From contig JANQES010000079.1 in the NCBI GenBank assembly GCA_028278205.1, positions 1 to 35,161 on the forward strand: a DNA stretch of 35,161 nucleotides, given 5' to 3'. Position 1 is the first letter of the stretch; each line of letters starts with the position of its first letter. The notes beneath the pieces were generated by a model. That model did no database searches. It saw nothing but the letters and a program-made list of their open reading frames with translations, and was not told the origin of the DNA. The DNA comes from Rhodothermales bacterium (lineage in GTDB: Bacteria; Bacteroidota; Rhodothermia; Rhodothermales; Bin80). Shown in pieces: positions 1-8,700 of the stretch. The position numbers and the translations under genes were made by a program.

Positions 1-116
1 GCATAGCGCATCGGGGTTAGTGGAGGGCTATGCCAGTGAACGAAACTGTTACCCATGTTGCCGGTCTATTTTGTTACCTATCTACCCGGTCCGTACCCAA
101 CCCTTGCCTAAAAATA

Positions 117-309
117 AGCCCCGTAGGGGCGACCTGTTCAAAAAGGATGCAGCAGCTTCTTTTGAACAGGTCGCTCCGGAGCCTGCCCCCGCGAAGGCGG
201 GGGGAGCTTTCTGTTTTTTAACGCTTTGTGCTACAAACAGAACGCCCCTACAGGGCTACTCTTTCTTTGAGAATCGAGATGGACTACAAACAGGTCGTCC
301 CTACGGGAC
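117..309. repeat. Intergenic palindromic repeat block (GCCCCGTAGGGGC family), copy 1
   Basis: The block contains four related palindromic cores: GCCCCgtaGGGGC (118-130), GCTCCGGAGC (173-182), GCCCCtacAGGGC (244-256) and GTCCCtacGGGAC (297-309). The first two are joined by a perfect arm pair, GACCTGTTCAAAA facing TTTTGAACAGGTC, forming one long hairpin at 117-184. A separate GC hairpin with a GAAG loop lies at about 185-202. The same family recurs at 26624-26741. The open frames that cross this block (for example 20-460) are by-products of the repeat. Positions 1-116 show no gene or structure I recognise. Confidence 0.75.
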
Positions 310-330
310 TTTTCTGGATAGCGCCGTGCT

Positions 331-381
331 CCAATCCGACATCAGCCATCTGCGATCGGCCATCCGCTATCCCATCCATCT
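331..381. repeat. Possible one-armed 'word' array downstream of the symporter pseudogene
   Basis: Read on the minus strand this stretch alternates GATGG-like and GATCG/GATAGC-like near-copies of about 8 nt. It resembles the single-arm array at 21804-21882 but is shorter and more degenerate. It lies just 3' of the symporter pseudogene. This could be chance, so confidence is low. Confidence 0.3.
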
Positions 382-408
382 TCCCAGACTCTCCGACTCA
401 ACAAATCC

Positions 409-857
409 TCACCCCAGTCCTCTGATAACGAACAGGATCACCAGCATCAGCACGAAATAGCCTGCCAGCGCCAGGTAGGATTTCAGCCAGGGGCGCTCGC
501 GTTGGATGATGCCGGCGCGGCTCAGCGTGTACGTCTCGGTATCGCCCGTGGCCCCCGCGATCATGCCGCTGACGGCGTACGCGACGCCGCTGGTGACGGC
601 GCAGCCGATCAGGTTCCACCACATCCAGTGAATGCCGGGGAAGCCGAGCCACAGCACGATATTCAACCCCACGCCCGCCACGATACCCGCCAGGATCCCC
701 GGCACGTTGACTTTTTTGGATAAGACGCCCACCACGGCAGTTTACGCCCGCCGACGTAGTAATCTTCGGCGTCTTTCTGATGCCTGCCCAGATACACGCT
801 GAGGCCGATCATCCCCAGCAAATACAAGACGATGATCACCCAATCCAGTACGGTCAT
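409..857 (-). pseudogene. Sodium:solute symporter (SSS family) pseudogene with central deletion and frameshift
   Basis: The 5' part (from ATG at 857, preceded by a GAGGAAAA ribosome site) encodes about 44 residues typical of an SSS N-terminus: a first membrane helix, then YLGRHQKDAEDYYVGGRKLP. At about 725-735 the reading frame shifts. The other frame then encodes about 105 residues typical of an SSS C-terminus (SKKVNVPGILAGIVAG, two membrane helices, ending VILFVIRGLG at 409). SSS transporters are normally about 500-600 residues, so roughly 400 central residues, including the sodium and substrate sites, are missing. The two ends are in the right order and strand, which suggests one internal deletion rather than two unrelated fragments. 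An assembly error is the main alternative. It cannot be a working transporter as it stands. Confidence 0.85.
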
Positions 858-983
858 ATCGTTTTCCTCGACAGTGCGGTGACGACGCGTGTGTATCTAT
901 TCAATGGAGAGCGTGATGGATGATTGAAAAGCCGGTAGCCTTGCTTTCTCTCTCGAACAAGCGACCAACCAGATTATTGTATT
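858..983. other. Gap between symporter pseudogene and AT-rich island
   Basis: This 126-bp stretch goes from GC-rich to AT-rich at about 960, where the base composition of the salvage island begins. It holds the ribosome site of the pseudogene. I see no inverted repeat or target-site duplication marking an insertion edge. Confidence 0.4.
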
Positions 984-1823
984 TTAATCACTTATTGTAT
1001 TTGCATGTAACTTTACACCTTCAATCGCAATGGCAATTGCCTGGTCAATCGCTTGATCAATCGCTTGCTGGTCACGTGAAAAAGGTAATTCGTCACCAAC
1101 AACAGCTAGAATACTACCCATCAACACACTGTCACTATCGCATTCTCCAAAGAGCCGAGAAAGAGGGCGTATTTTTTTGTTGTAATACTGTCCTAATATG
1201 AAGAGAGCACTGGTCTCCATTTCTGTAACCAAAATCCCTAATTGGGATAACAATTCCATATATTCACGGTGCTGATGAGCCAGAGGTCCCGACTGTAGCT
1301 CTCGCGCATACAGCGCTGCCTTAGAATGAACCGGCCCTAGATAAACGGACTCTCCATATCCGAGCTTAAGGGCAGCTTGTTGAAGACAAACAATAAATTC
1401 AGGAGAGGAAACGGCGGGGACTTCTATAGGAGAGTAGAGCCTTGAGACATCTTCATCTCGGACGGCTGCGGTGGCAATTACCGTGCTTGGCACTTTTATC
1501 ACGTCCGGCTGGAGAGACCCTGAAGTACCAACCCTGATAAAACGTTTCGCTCCTAGCATTATAAGCTCTGAAACGATAATCTCAAGGCTTCCAACCCCCA
1601 TGCCGGACGATACGGCGGCGACATCTATAGCAGCATTATCTCCTTCCAGTTTACCTAAATATATATCGTGTCCTCGGCTATTTGTGAGCACGGAGAGGTC
1701 AGAAAAACGCTCTGAAATCTTCTTAGCCCTGCCTCTCGACCCCGGGAGAAAGACATAGCGACCATGACCGTCATTTCCCTGCAAAGCGGAGCTATTTGCG
1801 CTAATATGCTGAGGTCGGTGCAT
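984..1823 (-). CDS. Uridine phosphorylase-like nucleoside phosphorylase
   Basis: This 279-residue protein belongs to the nucleoside phosphorylase (PNP/UDP) family. Such enzymes split a nucleoside with phosphate into a free base and (deoxy)ribose 1-phosphate in the cytoplasm. Visible motifs in order are VFLPGSRGRAKKI (24-36, phosphate loop), SSGMGVGS (72-79), RVGTSGSLQ (97-105, phosphate-binding Arg) and VTEMETSAL (199-207, the ribose-binding EME of uridine phosphorylases). This favours a pyrimidine over a purine nucleoside, although the substrate cannot be proved from sequence. The C-terminus has an odd run of repeated AIDQ/AIAI residues. It is third in a same-strand group with a cytosine deaminase and a small membrane protein; the gap to the upstream stop is 44 bp. 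The gene is clearly AT-richer than the genes from 2601 onward, suggesting transfer. Confidence 0.85.
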   Translation of the reverse strand: MHRPQHISANSSALQGNDGHGRYVFLPGSRGRAKKISERFSDLSVLTNSRGHDIYLGKLEGDNAAIDVAAVSSGMGVGSLEIIVSELIMLGAKRFIRVGTSGSLQPDVIKVPSTVIATAAVRDEDVSRLYSPIEVPAVSSPEFIVCLQQAALKLGYGESVYLGPVHSKAALYARELQSGPLAHQHREYMELLSQLGILVTEMETSALFILGQYYNKKIRPLSRLFGECDSDSVLMGSILAVVGDELPFSRDQQAIDQAIDQAIAIAIEGVKLHANTISD

Positions 1824-1867
1824 GACGATCGTTGTTCGCTTTTTGCTTCACACAGGTTGCTAACAAG

Positions 1868-2089
1868 TTACGATCTTCGGAAATACTTTGAAAGGAATGT
1901 TGGAACGAAGATAAATACTGCAAAAAACGCCATTAGACCTATGCCATCGCGTGTGATTTCTTCTAAAAAATCACCAACATAATTCGGGCTCCAACATGCA
2001 ATCTGGACTTTTCTTTCTTTCATTATCAGAGGTGTTAACCTGTAAAGGAGCAGGATAGCAAAAGCGACCGGGAATATCTTAATAGTCAC
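1868..2089 (-). CDS. Small two-helix membrane protein, unknown function
   Basis: This 73-residue protein has two hydrophobic segments (about 3-21 and 50-66), separated by a polar loop with several charged residues, and a basic C-terminus (KYFRRS). I recognise no family. The start is GTG and overlaps the TAG stop of the upstream cytosine deaminase by one base (TAGTG), a classic translational-coupling arrangement. That supports this as a real gene despite its size. Its position between a cytosine deaminase and a nucleoside phosphorylase suggests a membrane role linked to base or nucleoside handling, but this is only context. Base composition matches the AT-rich island. Confidence 0.55.
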   Translation of the reverse strand: MTIKIFPVAFAILLLYRLTPLIMKERKVQIACWSPNYVGDFLEEITRDGIGLMAFFAVFIFVPTFLSKYFRRS

Positions 2090-2526
2090 TATTCCCCGAT
2101 ATCTTCATTCCACAATTCAGGGTTATTCATTATGAAATTTTCCATTAGCTGAATACATCGCCTATCTTGAAGTACTTCAACGATGACACCTCTGGAACGG
2201 AGAAGGTCTTCTTCGCCCATAAATGTTTTGTTTTCACCAATTACCACTTTGGGTATTCCGTAAAGCAAGATAGCTCCTGAGCACATCGCGCACGGTGAAA
2301 GCGTCGTGTAAAGTGTGCATTGTCGATAGACCGAAGCAGGTTGACGCCCGGCATTTTCAAAGGCATCCATTTCTCCATGAAATACTACACTACCCTGCTG
2401 AACACGCTTGTTATGCCCTCGACCAATAATTTGCCCCTTGTACATAATTGCTGAGCCGATAGGGATGCCCCCCTCCCCTAAGCCTATTTCGGCCTCCTCA
2501 ATGGCAACTTGCATAAACGTATCCAT
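2089..2526 (-). CDS. Cytosine deaminase, fungal FCY1-like
   Basis: This 145-residue protein is a CDA-fold zinc deaminase. The zinc site is visible as His50-Gly-Glu52 and PCAMC with Cys79 and Cys82. The surrounding text closely follows what I recall of yeast cytosine deaminase (Fcy1): an HGE..ENAGR block, TLYTTLSPC, AILLYGIP, GENKTF and the terminal PELWNEDIGE. The likely reaction is cytosine to uracil plus ammonia in the cytoplasm; guanine or nucleoside deamination is less likely given that tail. The start ATG at 2526 has a strong ribosome site (GGGAGGATT). It is the first gene of a coupled group with a membrane protein and a uridine-phosphorylase-like enzyme, which suggests pyrimidine salvage. 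Low GC compared with the following region suggests horizontal origin. Confidence 0.88.
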   Translation of the reverse strand: MDTFMQVAIEEAEIGLGEGGIPIGSAIMYKGQIIGRGHNKRVQQGSVVFHGEMDAFENAGRQPASVYRQCTLYTTLSPCAMCSGAILLYGIPKVVIGENKTFMGEEDLLRSRGVIVEVLQDRRCIQLMENFIMNNPELWNEDIGE

Positions 2527-2600
2527 CCGAGAATCCTCCCTGTCTGCTTTGTAGACTGACCGAACTTATCAGAGAGTTCACCGAGTGCAGGCTTTGAAGC

Positions 2601-4829
2601 TCACCCCGTCGGCTCGCTCAACTCGACAGCCTCCATGTTGCTGCTGAAGGGCTGATCGTAGAGCCGCGTCCCGGTGGCTTTAGCGAAGGCGTTGGCGAGG
2701 GCCGCGGAGACAGGCGGCAGCGACGGCTCGCCTAAGCCCGTCGGGTCGATGCCGTTGTCTATGAAGAAGGTCTCGATTTCCCTCGGCGCCTCGGCCTGGC
2801 GGATGAGGCGGTAGCTGTCGAAGTTACGCTGAACCGGCCGGCCCTCCTGGAACGAAAGGGCGCTGTACATCGCGTGCCCGATGCCGTCTACGATGCCGCC
2901 TTCGACCTGATTGCGGGCCGCGCCCGGATTGACGACGATGCCGCAATCGACGGCGCACCACACTTTCTGCACACGGGGCTGGTTGTCTTCGATGACCAGA
3001 TCGACCACCTGCGCCACGTACGAATTATGGCAATAATATGCCGAGACGCCGCGATGCACGCCGGGCATGTCGGCGCCCCAGTTGGCTTTCTCGCGCACGA
3101 GCCTGAGCACGCCCGCGTAGCGCTCGGCATCATAATCATTCCGCTCGCCGACGGGGTTGGCGATGGCTCTGTCGAACAATTCCAGGCGAAAATCGATGGG
3201 ATCTTTGCCGGCAGCTTCGGCCACTTCGTCGAGGAACGATTGCTCGGCCCCGGCGATGAAGTTAGACCGGGGCGCGCGCCAGGCGCCCGTCGAAACGTTG
3301 GAGTCGAGCTCCAGGTTTTCGGCCAGGTAATTATCGACGGTGCCTGCCGGGAAGCGGTTGGCGAAGACGGGGCTGCCATGAATCCCGACCCCGCGCACGT
3401 GGAAGCCGATCAACTCGTTTTGTTCGTTCAACGCCGCGCGATAGATGACCTGATAGGCCGGGCGGTAGGTGCCCTGCGTCATGTCGTCTTCGCGGGTGTA
3501 GACCAGCTTGACGGGCGCCTTCGCCGCCTGCGAAATGGCCGCCGCCTCGACGCCGAAATTGCCGTAGAGCCGCCGCCCGAAGCCGCCGCCCATCCGCGTC
3601 ATCATGATCGAAATCTTGTCCTCGGGCAGGCCGAGGATGCTCGACACCGATTTGCGCAGAAATTCCGGCGTCTGGATCGGGCCTACTAATTCCGCCGAAT
3701 CCTCCTTCACATCGGCGAAGAAGTTCATCGGCTCCAGCGTGTTGTGCGCCAGGAACGGCGCGCTGTAGGTCCGTTCGATGACCTGGGCCGCGTTTTGGAA
3801 AGCGGCCTCCGGATTGCCGTCTCTGCGCGCCACCTCAGCGCGGCCACTTTGCAGCAAGCCGGCCATGCCTTCCGTATGGTCGGCGGTGCTTTCGAGTTTG
3901 GAATCGGCTTCCCATTCGATGACGAGGGCTTTTTTGGCCTTCATCACCTCCCAGGTAGAGCGGCCCAGGACGACCACTTTTTCGGGGAAGGCGTTGACGT
4001 CGGACCACTGCTCATCGAACCCTTCGGGCGCGGCGTCGATGGTAATGACGTCGGTGATGCCGGGCATGGCTTTGGCCGCCGTGGCATCGAGCGACTTGAG
4101 CTTCATGCCGAAGGCCGGGGCGTGTTCGATCATCGCGATCAACATGCCGTCGCGGTGGAAATCCAGCCCGAAAAGCGGCTCGCCCGTGACGATTTTGAGC
4201 GCGTCCACATTCTTCCGCGTCGTCCCGATGATCTTGAAATCTTTGGGATCTTTGAGTTCGACCTCTTCCGGGACCGTGACGGAGGCGGCCTCCGAGGCGA
4301 CGTCGCCGTAGCCGAGACTCTGGCCGGTGCCGGCGTGGGTGATGATGCCGGCGTCCGTAGTCAGTTCATCGACCGGGACGTTGAGGCGTTGGGCAGCAGC
4401 TTCGAGCAGCATCCGCCGGGCGGTAGCGCCGGCCATCCGCAGCCCTTTCCATCCCTGGCGAATCGACTGGCTGCCGCCCGCGAGTTGACGTCTGAAGCTC
4501 TGCGTGTCCAGCCCGGCCTGTTCGACGACCACGTCGCGCCAGTCCACGTCCAGTTCTTCCGCCACAATCATGGGCATGGACGTCTTTACATTCTGCCCGA
4601 TCTCCGGGTTAGGCGACATGATGGTCACCAGCCCGTTCTCGCCGATTTTGAGAAAGGCGTTGATGCCGTACCAGGATTCGGGCATCGCTTTGAGGGCAGA
4701 CGCAGCGGGCGCCGGCTTGCAGGCCCAGTTGAAACCAAGCATCAGGCCGCCCCCGGCCAGGGCGGAGACTTTCAGGAAGGAACGCCGGTTGAGGGTCGTC
4801 TTTACGGAAGCCACGGTTTTTCTCGTCAA
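2601..4829 (-). CDS. Molybdopterin hydroxylase large subunit (isoquinoline 1-oxidoreductase beta-like), Tat-exported
   Basis: This 742-residue protein belongs to the xanthine dehydrogenase/aldehyde oxidase family, subfamily IorB. Such subunits carry the molybdenum cofactor and hydroxylate aldehydes or N-heterocycles. A twin-arginine signal is visible (NRRSFLK at 14-20, then a hydrophobic Ala/Gly stretch), so the mature protein should be periplasmic. A GGGFGRR cofactor motif lies near residue 413. A GLGEPSLPP motif near residue 697 carries the conserved catalytic Glu. There is no ATG at the 5' end: the choice is TTG at 4829 or GTG at 4814, and both keep the Tat motif. It lies 35 bp downstream of its 2Fe-2S subunit gene. 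A dedicated cytochrome partner, common in such clusters, is not seen nearby. The physiological substrate is unknown. Confidence 0.9.
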   Translation of the reverse strand: MTRKTVASVKTTLNRRSFLKVSALAGGGLMLGFNWACKPAPAASALKAMPESWYGINAFLKIGENGLVTIMSPNPEIGQNVKTSMPMIVAEELDVDWRDVVVEQAGLDTQSFRRQLAGGSQSIRQGWKGLRMAGATARRMLLEAAAQRLNVPVDELTTDAGIITHAGTGQSLGYGDVASEAASVTVPEEVELKDPKDFKIIGTTRKNVDALKIVTGEPLFGLDFHRDGMLIAMIEHAPAFGMKLKSLDATAAKAMPGITDVITIDAAPEGFDEQWSDVNAFPEKVVVLGRSTWEVMKAKKALVIEWEADSKLESTADHTEGMAGLLQSGRAEVARRDGNPEAAFQNAAQVIERTYSAPFLAHNTLEPMNFFADVKEDSAELVGPIQTPEFLRKSVSSILGLPEDKISIMMTRMGGGFGRRLYGNFGVEAAAISQAAKAPVKLVYTREDDMTQGTYRPAYQVIYRAALNEQNELIGFHVRGVGIHGSPVFANRFPAGTVDNYLAENLELDSNVSTGAWRAPRSNFIAGAEQSFLDEVAEAAGKDPIDFRLELFDRAIANPVGERNDYDAERYAGVLRLVREKANWGADMPGVHRGVSAYYCHNSYVAQVVDLVIEDNQPRVQKVWCAVDCGIVVNPGAARNQVEGGIVDGIGHAMYSALSFQEGRPVQRNFDSYRLIRQAEAPREIETFFIDNGIDPTGLGEPSLPPVSAALANAFAKATGTRLYDQPFSSNMEAVELSEPTG

Positions 4830-4864
4830 AATGAAGAGGAAAGGAAGGAGCCCGGTTCAGGGGA

Positions 4865-5320
4865 TCAGCCGGCAGCCGCTGTCTTGATGGCGGCTTTGAT
4901 GCGGAGGTAGGTGCCGCACCGGCAGATGTTGCCCTGCATGGCCCGGTCGATTTCTTCGTCGCTGGGCGAGGGGTTTTTGGCCAAAAGCGCAGCGGCGTTC
5001 ATGATCTGGCCGGTCTGGCAATAGCCGCATTGCGGCACGTCGTGCTCCAGCCAGGCTTGTTGCAGCGGATGGCTTCCGTCGGGCGACAGGCCTTCGATGG
5101 TGGTGATGGCCCGGTCGCCTATACTCGAAACAGGCAGCGAACACGCCCGCACAGCGACGCCGTCGAGGTGGATCGTGCAGGCGCCGCACTGGGCGATGCC
5201 GCATCCATATTTGACGCCGACGAGGTTCAAATGCTCGCGTAATACCCACAACATCGGGGTATCCGGCACAACATCGACCTGATGTTGTTCTCCGTTGATG
5301 GTGAGGTTGAAAAGTGCCAT
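4865..5320 (-). CDS. Molybdopterin hydroxylase small subunit, two [2Fe-2S] clusters (IorA-like)
   Basis: This 151-residue protein has the full cysteine pattern of the small subunit of xanthine-dehydrogenase-type enzymes. The plant-type ferredoxin cluster uses Cys40, Cys45, Cys48 and Cys60 (CGIAQCGACTIHLDG). The second cluster uses Cys98, Cys101, Cys133 and Cys135 (CGYCQTGQIM and CRCGTY). It passes electrons from the molybdenum site of the neighbouring large subunit to an acceptor. No signal peptide is visible, so it is probably co-exported with its Tat-bearing partner, as known for this family. The start ATG at 5320 fits the family N-terminus. It is the first gene of the two-gene operon. Confidence 0.92.
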   Translation of the reverse strand: MALFNLTINGEQHQVDVVPDTPMLWVLREHLNLVGVKYGCGIAQCGACTIHLDGVAVRACSLPVSSIGDRAITTIEGLSPDGSHPLQQAWLEHDVPQCGYCQTGQIMNAAALLAKNPSPSDEEIDRAMQGNICRCGTYLRIKAAIKTAAAG

Positions 5321-5470
5321 GATCAGACGGGGATGAAGGCTGAAGTGCTAATGCGCCATAAAGTACCCTTTTCTCAGAAAAAAATCGAGTACCTGTTTCG
5401 TTATGACGAATTTCTACCTGGCTTGCGGCGCAGGTGTCTCGGCGCTACTTTGCCTTCCCACAGCGACACT

Positions 5471-5709
5471 TATGGTGTTCTCGTGTTTTCGTGTTATGGT
5501 GTTTTAGTGAACCTCCGGCCCGCCCGGCGCTCAATCACCGGGCTCAACAGGGCAAGGACGCTGAAGCGCCCTGGTTTAGCCCCCCTGGGGCTTTAGCCGG
5601 TGAGCCCGGTCCTTCAGGGCCGGGCGGCGTTGAGGTTTCGCTATCTTGTGCGCCCCTACCCAAACTATAACACCCAAACACCATAACACGAAAACACCCA
5701 AACACTATA
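5471..5709. repeat. Composite inverted-repeat element with word arms and nested GC hairpins
   Basis: A 22-bp perfect inverted repeat (5483-5504 against 5676-5697, word GTGTTTTCGTGTTATGG) is extended imperfectly outward to about 5471 and 5709. Inside are nested complementary pairs: AACCTC/GAGGTT with CGCCCGGC/GCCGGGCG, ACCGGGCTCA/TGAGCCCGGT, CAGGGC/GCCCTG, and a small AGCCCCcctGGGGCT hairpin. The element could fold into one multi-branched structure of about 240 nt. No transposase or coding region is inside. The rest of the 5321-5778 gap (5321-5470) holds only the upstream region of the minus-strand oxidoreductase operon, with no clear promoter. Confidence 0.75.
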
Positions 5710-5778
5710 ACTCCCACACGGCCCCTCCGTTGTAGGACACCGGAAAACCAGCCAACTGCAACCCCCAGAGGAATCCCC

Positions 5779-8700
5779 ATGAAAAAGCTCGCCCTGCTCG
5801 CCGTCGCCCTTTTCGTCATCCACAGCGCCTACGGCCAGATTAATGCCCGGCTGATGCGCTACATGGACGTGTCAGACACCCAGATCACCTTCGTCTACGG
5901 CGGCGATATCTGGGTGATGCCCAAAACCGGCGGCACAGCCATCCAGGTGACGCACTCGCCCGGCGAGGAATCCTGGCCTCGCTTCTCGCCCGACGGCAGC
6001 GCCATCGCCTACACGGCCAGCTATAACGGCAACCAGGATGTCTACGTGATGCCCACCCTCGGCGGCATGCCCACTCGGATCACCTATCAATCGCACACCG
6101 ATAGGATGGTGGACTGGCATCCCGACGGCGAGCACCTCTTGTTTGCCTCCGGGCGCGAAAGCGGAAGGCAGTCGTTCCGGCAGTTTTATCTGGTCAGCAA
6201 AGACGGCGGCTTCCCCGAAAAACTGAAGGTGCCCTACGGCGAACTGGCCAGCTACTCGCCCGACGGCAACCACCTGGCGTACATCACCAAAATCACCGAA
6301 AACTACCCGTTCAAGCGGTATCGGGGCGGGCTGGCGTCGGACATTATTATTTATGATCTGCGCGCGAACACTGCCGAAAACATCACCAACAACCACGCCA
6401 ACGACGGCAAACCCGCCTGGGTCGGCGACAACGTCTATTTCCTGTCGGATCAGGGGCCGAATATGCGGCTCAACATCTGGGTCTACGATATCCAGGCGAA
6501 GACCACGTCGCAGATCACCCGGTTCGATGATTTCGACATCTCCCATATGTCGGCGGGCAGCCGGGATATCGTCTTCGAGGCAGGCGGCACGTTGTATTTG
6601 ATGGATCTGGCGAGCCGTCAGTACCAGCCCGTCGCGGTCAATGTCGTCAGCGATCTTTCGGTCGAAATGCCGCAATCCAAAGACGTCAGCCGGCAGATTG
6701 CGAACATGACGGCGGCGCCGGAGGGCAAGCGCATCGTCTTCGAAGCGCGCGGCGAGTTGTTTAACGTGCCGGCCTCGGAAGGCTACGTGATGAACATGAC
6801 GCAGTCGAGCGGCGCCTTCGACCACAATCCCGCGTGGTCGCCCGACGGCGAGCACATCGCGTATTGGAGCGACCGATCCGGCGAATATGAGATCTACCTT
6901 CAGGCCAGCGACGGCCAGGCGGCCCCGCGAAAACTGACCAACCGGCGCGGCGGCTTCGGCTACAGCCTGTTCTGGTCGCCCGACAGCAAGAAGCTGGCGT
7001 TCTTCAGTCAGACCAACGACATCTCGGTCGTCGATGTGGAAAGCGGCACCGTGACCGTCGCAGGCAACACGAACTGGAACGTCAGCCACGGCGCCAGCTT
7101 CCGCTATGCCATCGCGTGGTCGCCCGATTCGAAGTGGCTGGCGTTCAACCAGGGATTGGAAAACGTCCATCAAGCCATCTTCCTCTACGACCTCGAAAAC
7201 AACCGGGCGCATCAGGCCACGAGCGGTTTTTTCAACGACACCAACCCCGTTTTCAGCACCGACGGCAAGTATCTTTTTTACCTGACCAACCGCAACCTCG
7301 CCCCCTCCTACTCCGCCATGGGCGACGGCACCTGGGTCTATCCGAACGCCACGCAGATCGCCTCGCTGAGCCTGCCCCCCGACGCGCCGTCGCTGCTCCA
7401 CGCCAAAAATGACGACCTCGAAAAGAAAGAAAAAGCCCCGAAGGACACCGCCGGGGTTACGGTCGAGGTAGATTTTGACAATCTCGAAGCCCGCCTCGTC
7501 CTCCTCCCGCCCGACGCCGGCAATATCCAGCGGTTGATGCCGTTTGACGGCAAACTGGTCTACCTGCGCGCTCCCAATACGGGCGCAGGCTTCGGCCCGT
7601 CGTCGTTGATTGTGTATGATCTGGAGAAGCGCGAAGAAGAGACCATCATGGAGCGCGTCAGCCGCGCTGCCGTCACCGCCGACGGCAAAGCGTTGCTCGT
7701 CGGCAGCAGCGGCAAATACGGGATCATCAAGCCGGCGCCCAAGCAAAAGATCGACAAGCCCATCCCCACCGACGGCCTCGTGATGAACCTCGTGCCGCGC
7801 GAAGAATGGCGCCAGATCTTCACCGACACCTGGCGCCGGCATCGCGATTTTTTCTACGATCCGGAGATGCATCAAGTCGATTGGGATGCCTTGCGAGACC
7901 GCTACGGCGCGCTGATCGAAGACGCCCGCACGCGCTGGGACGTGGCTTTCGTCCAGTCTAACCTCGCTGCCGAACTCAGCGCCGGCCACACCTACACCCG
8001 CGCCGGCGACGTCGAACGCGTCACGCCGCGCGTTACCGGGTTTCTGGGTATCGATTGGGAGTTGGATAACGACAAATACCGCATCAAACGCATCGTTCGC
8101 CCGGCAGCGTGGGACACCGAAGTGCGCTCGCCCTTCGACCAGCCGGGCGTGGACGTGCAAGTCGGTGATTACATCCTGTCCGTCAACGGCATGGCGCTGG
8201 ATCCGGCCAAAGATCCATACGCCGCCTTCGAGGGGCTTTCCGGCAAAACCGTCTCGCTGGCCGTCAGCCGCGCGGGCGACGAAGCCGACAGCCAACACCT
8301 CATCATCCAATGCCTGACGCAGGGCGAGGAGGTCAACCTCCGCTACCTGGAATGGATCGAAAACAACCGCAAAATGGTCGATGAGCTTTCCGACGGGCAA
8401 CTCGGCTACGTCTATATGTCCAACACCGGCGGTCGCGGGCAGCGCGAACTGGTGCGGATGTATTACGGCCAGCTAGATAAGCAGGGCTTCATCATCGACG
8501 AGCGCTTCAACGGCGGCGGGCAACTGGCCGACCGCTTTCTGGAGCTACTCCAACGCCCGGTGGTCTACAACCTGCACTGGCGCCACGGGCGCGACCATAC
8601 CTGGCCCACCAAAACCAACACCGGCCCCGCCGGCATGCTCATCAACGGCTGGGCCGGCTCCGGCGGCGACGGCCTGCCGTGGGCGTTTCAGGAGTTAGAG

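Noticed and set aside
20..460. Open frame of 146 codons
   Set aside because: It runs through the palindromic repeat block; this type of peptide (LQTGRPYG and similar) is a known spurious product of such repeats.
2874..4910. Plus-strand open frames of 271 and 388 codons
   Set aside because: They are antisense to the molybdenum hydroxylase large subunit, with no start signals or domains.
5471..5709. Insertion sequence
   Set aside because: There are inverted ends, but the interior is only about 170 bp of nested hairpins with no transposase. No target duplication could be identified.
5872..8400. Open frame of about 840 codons on the minus strand
   Set aside because: It is antisense to the tricorn-like protease; low complexity, Arg/Asp/Val-rich, no recognisable motif.
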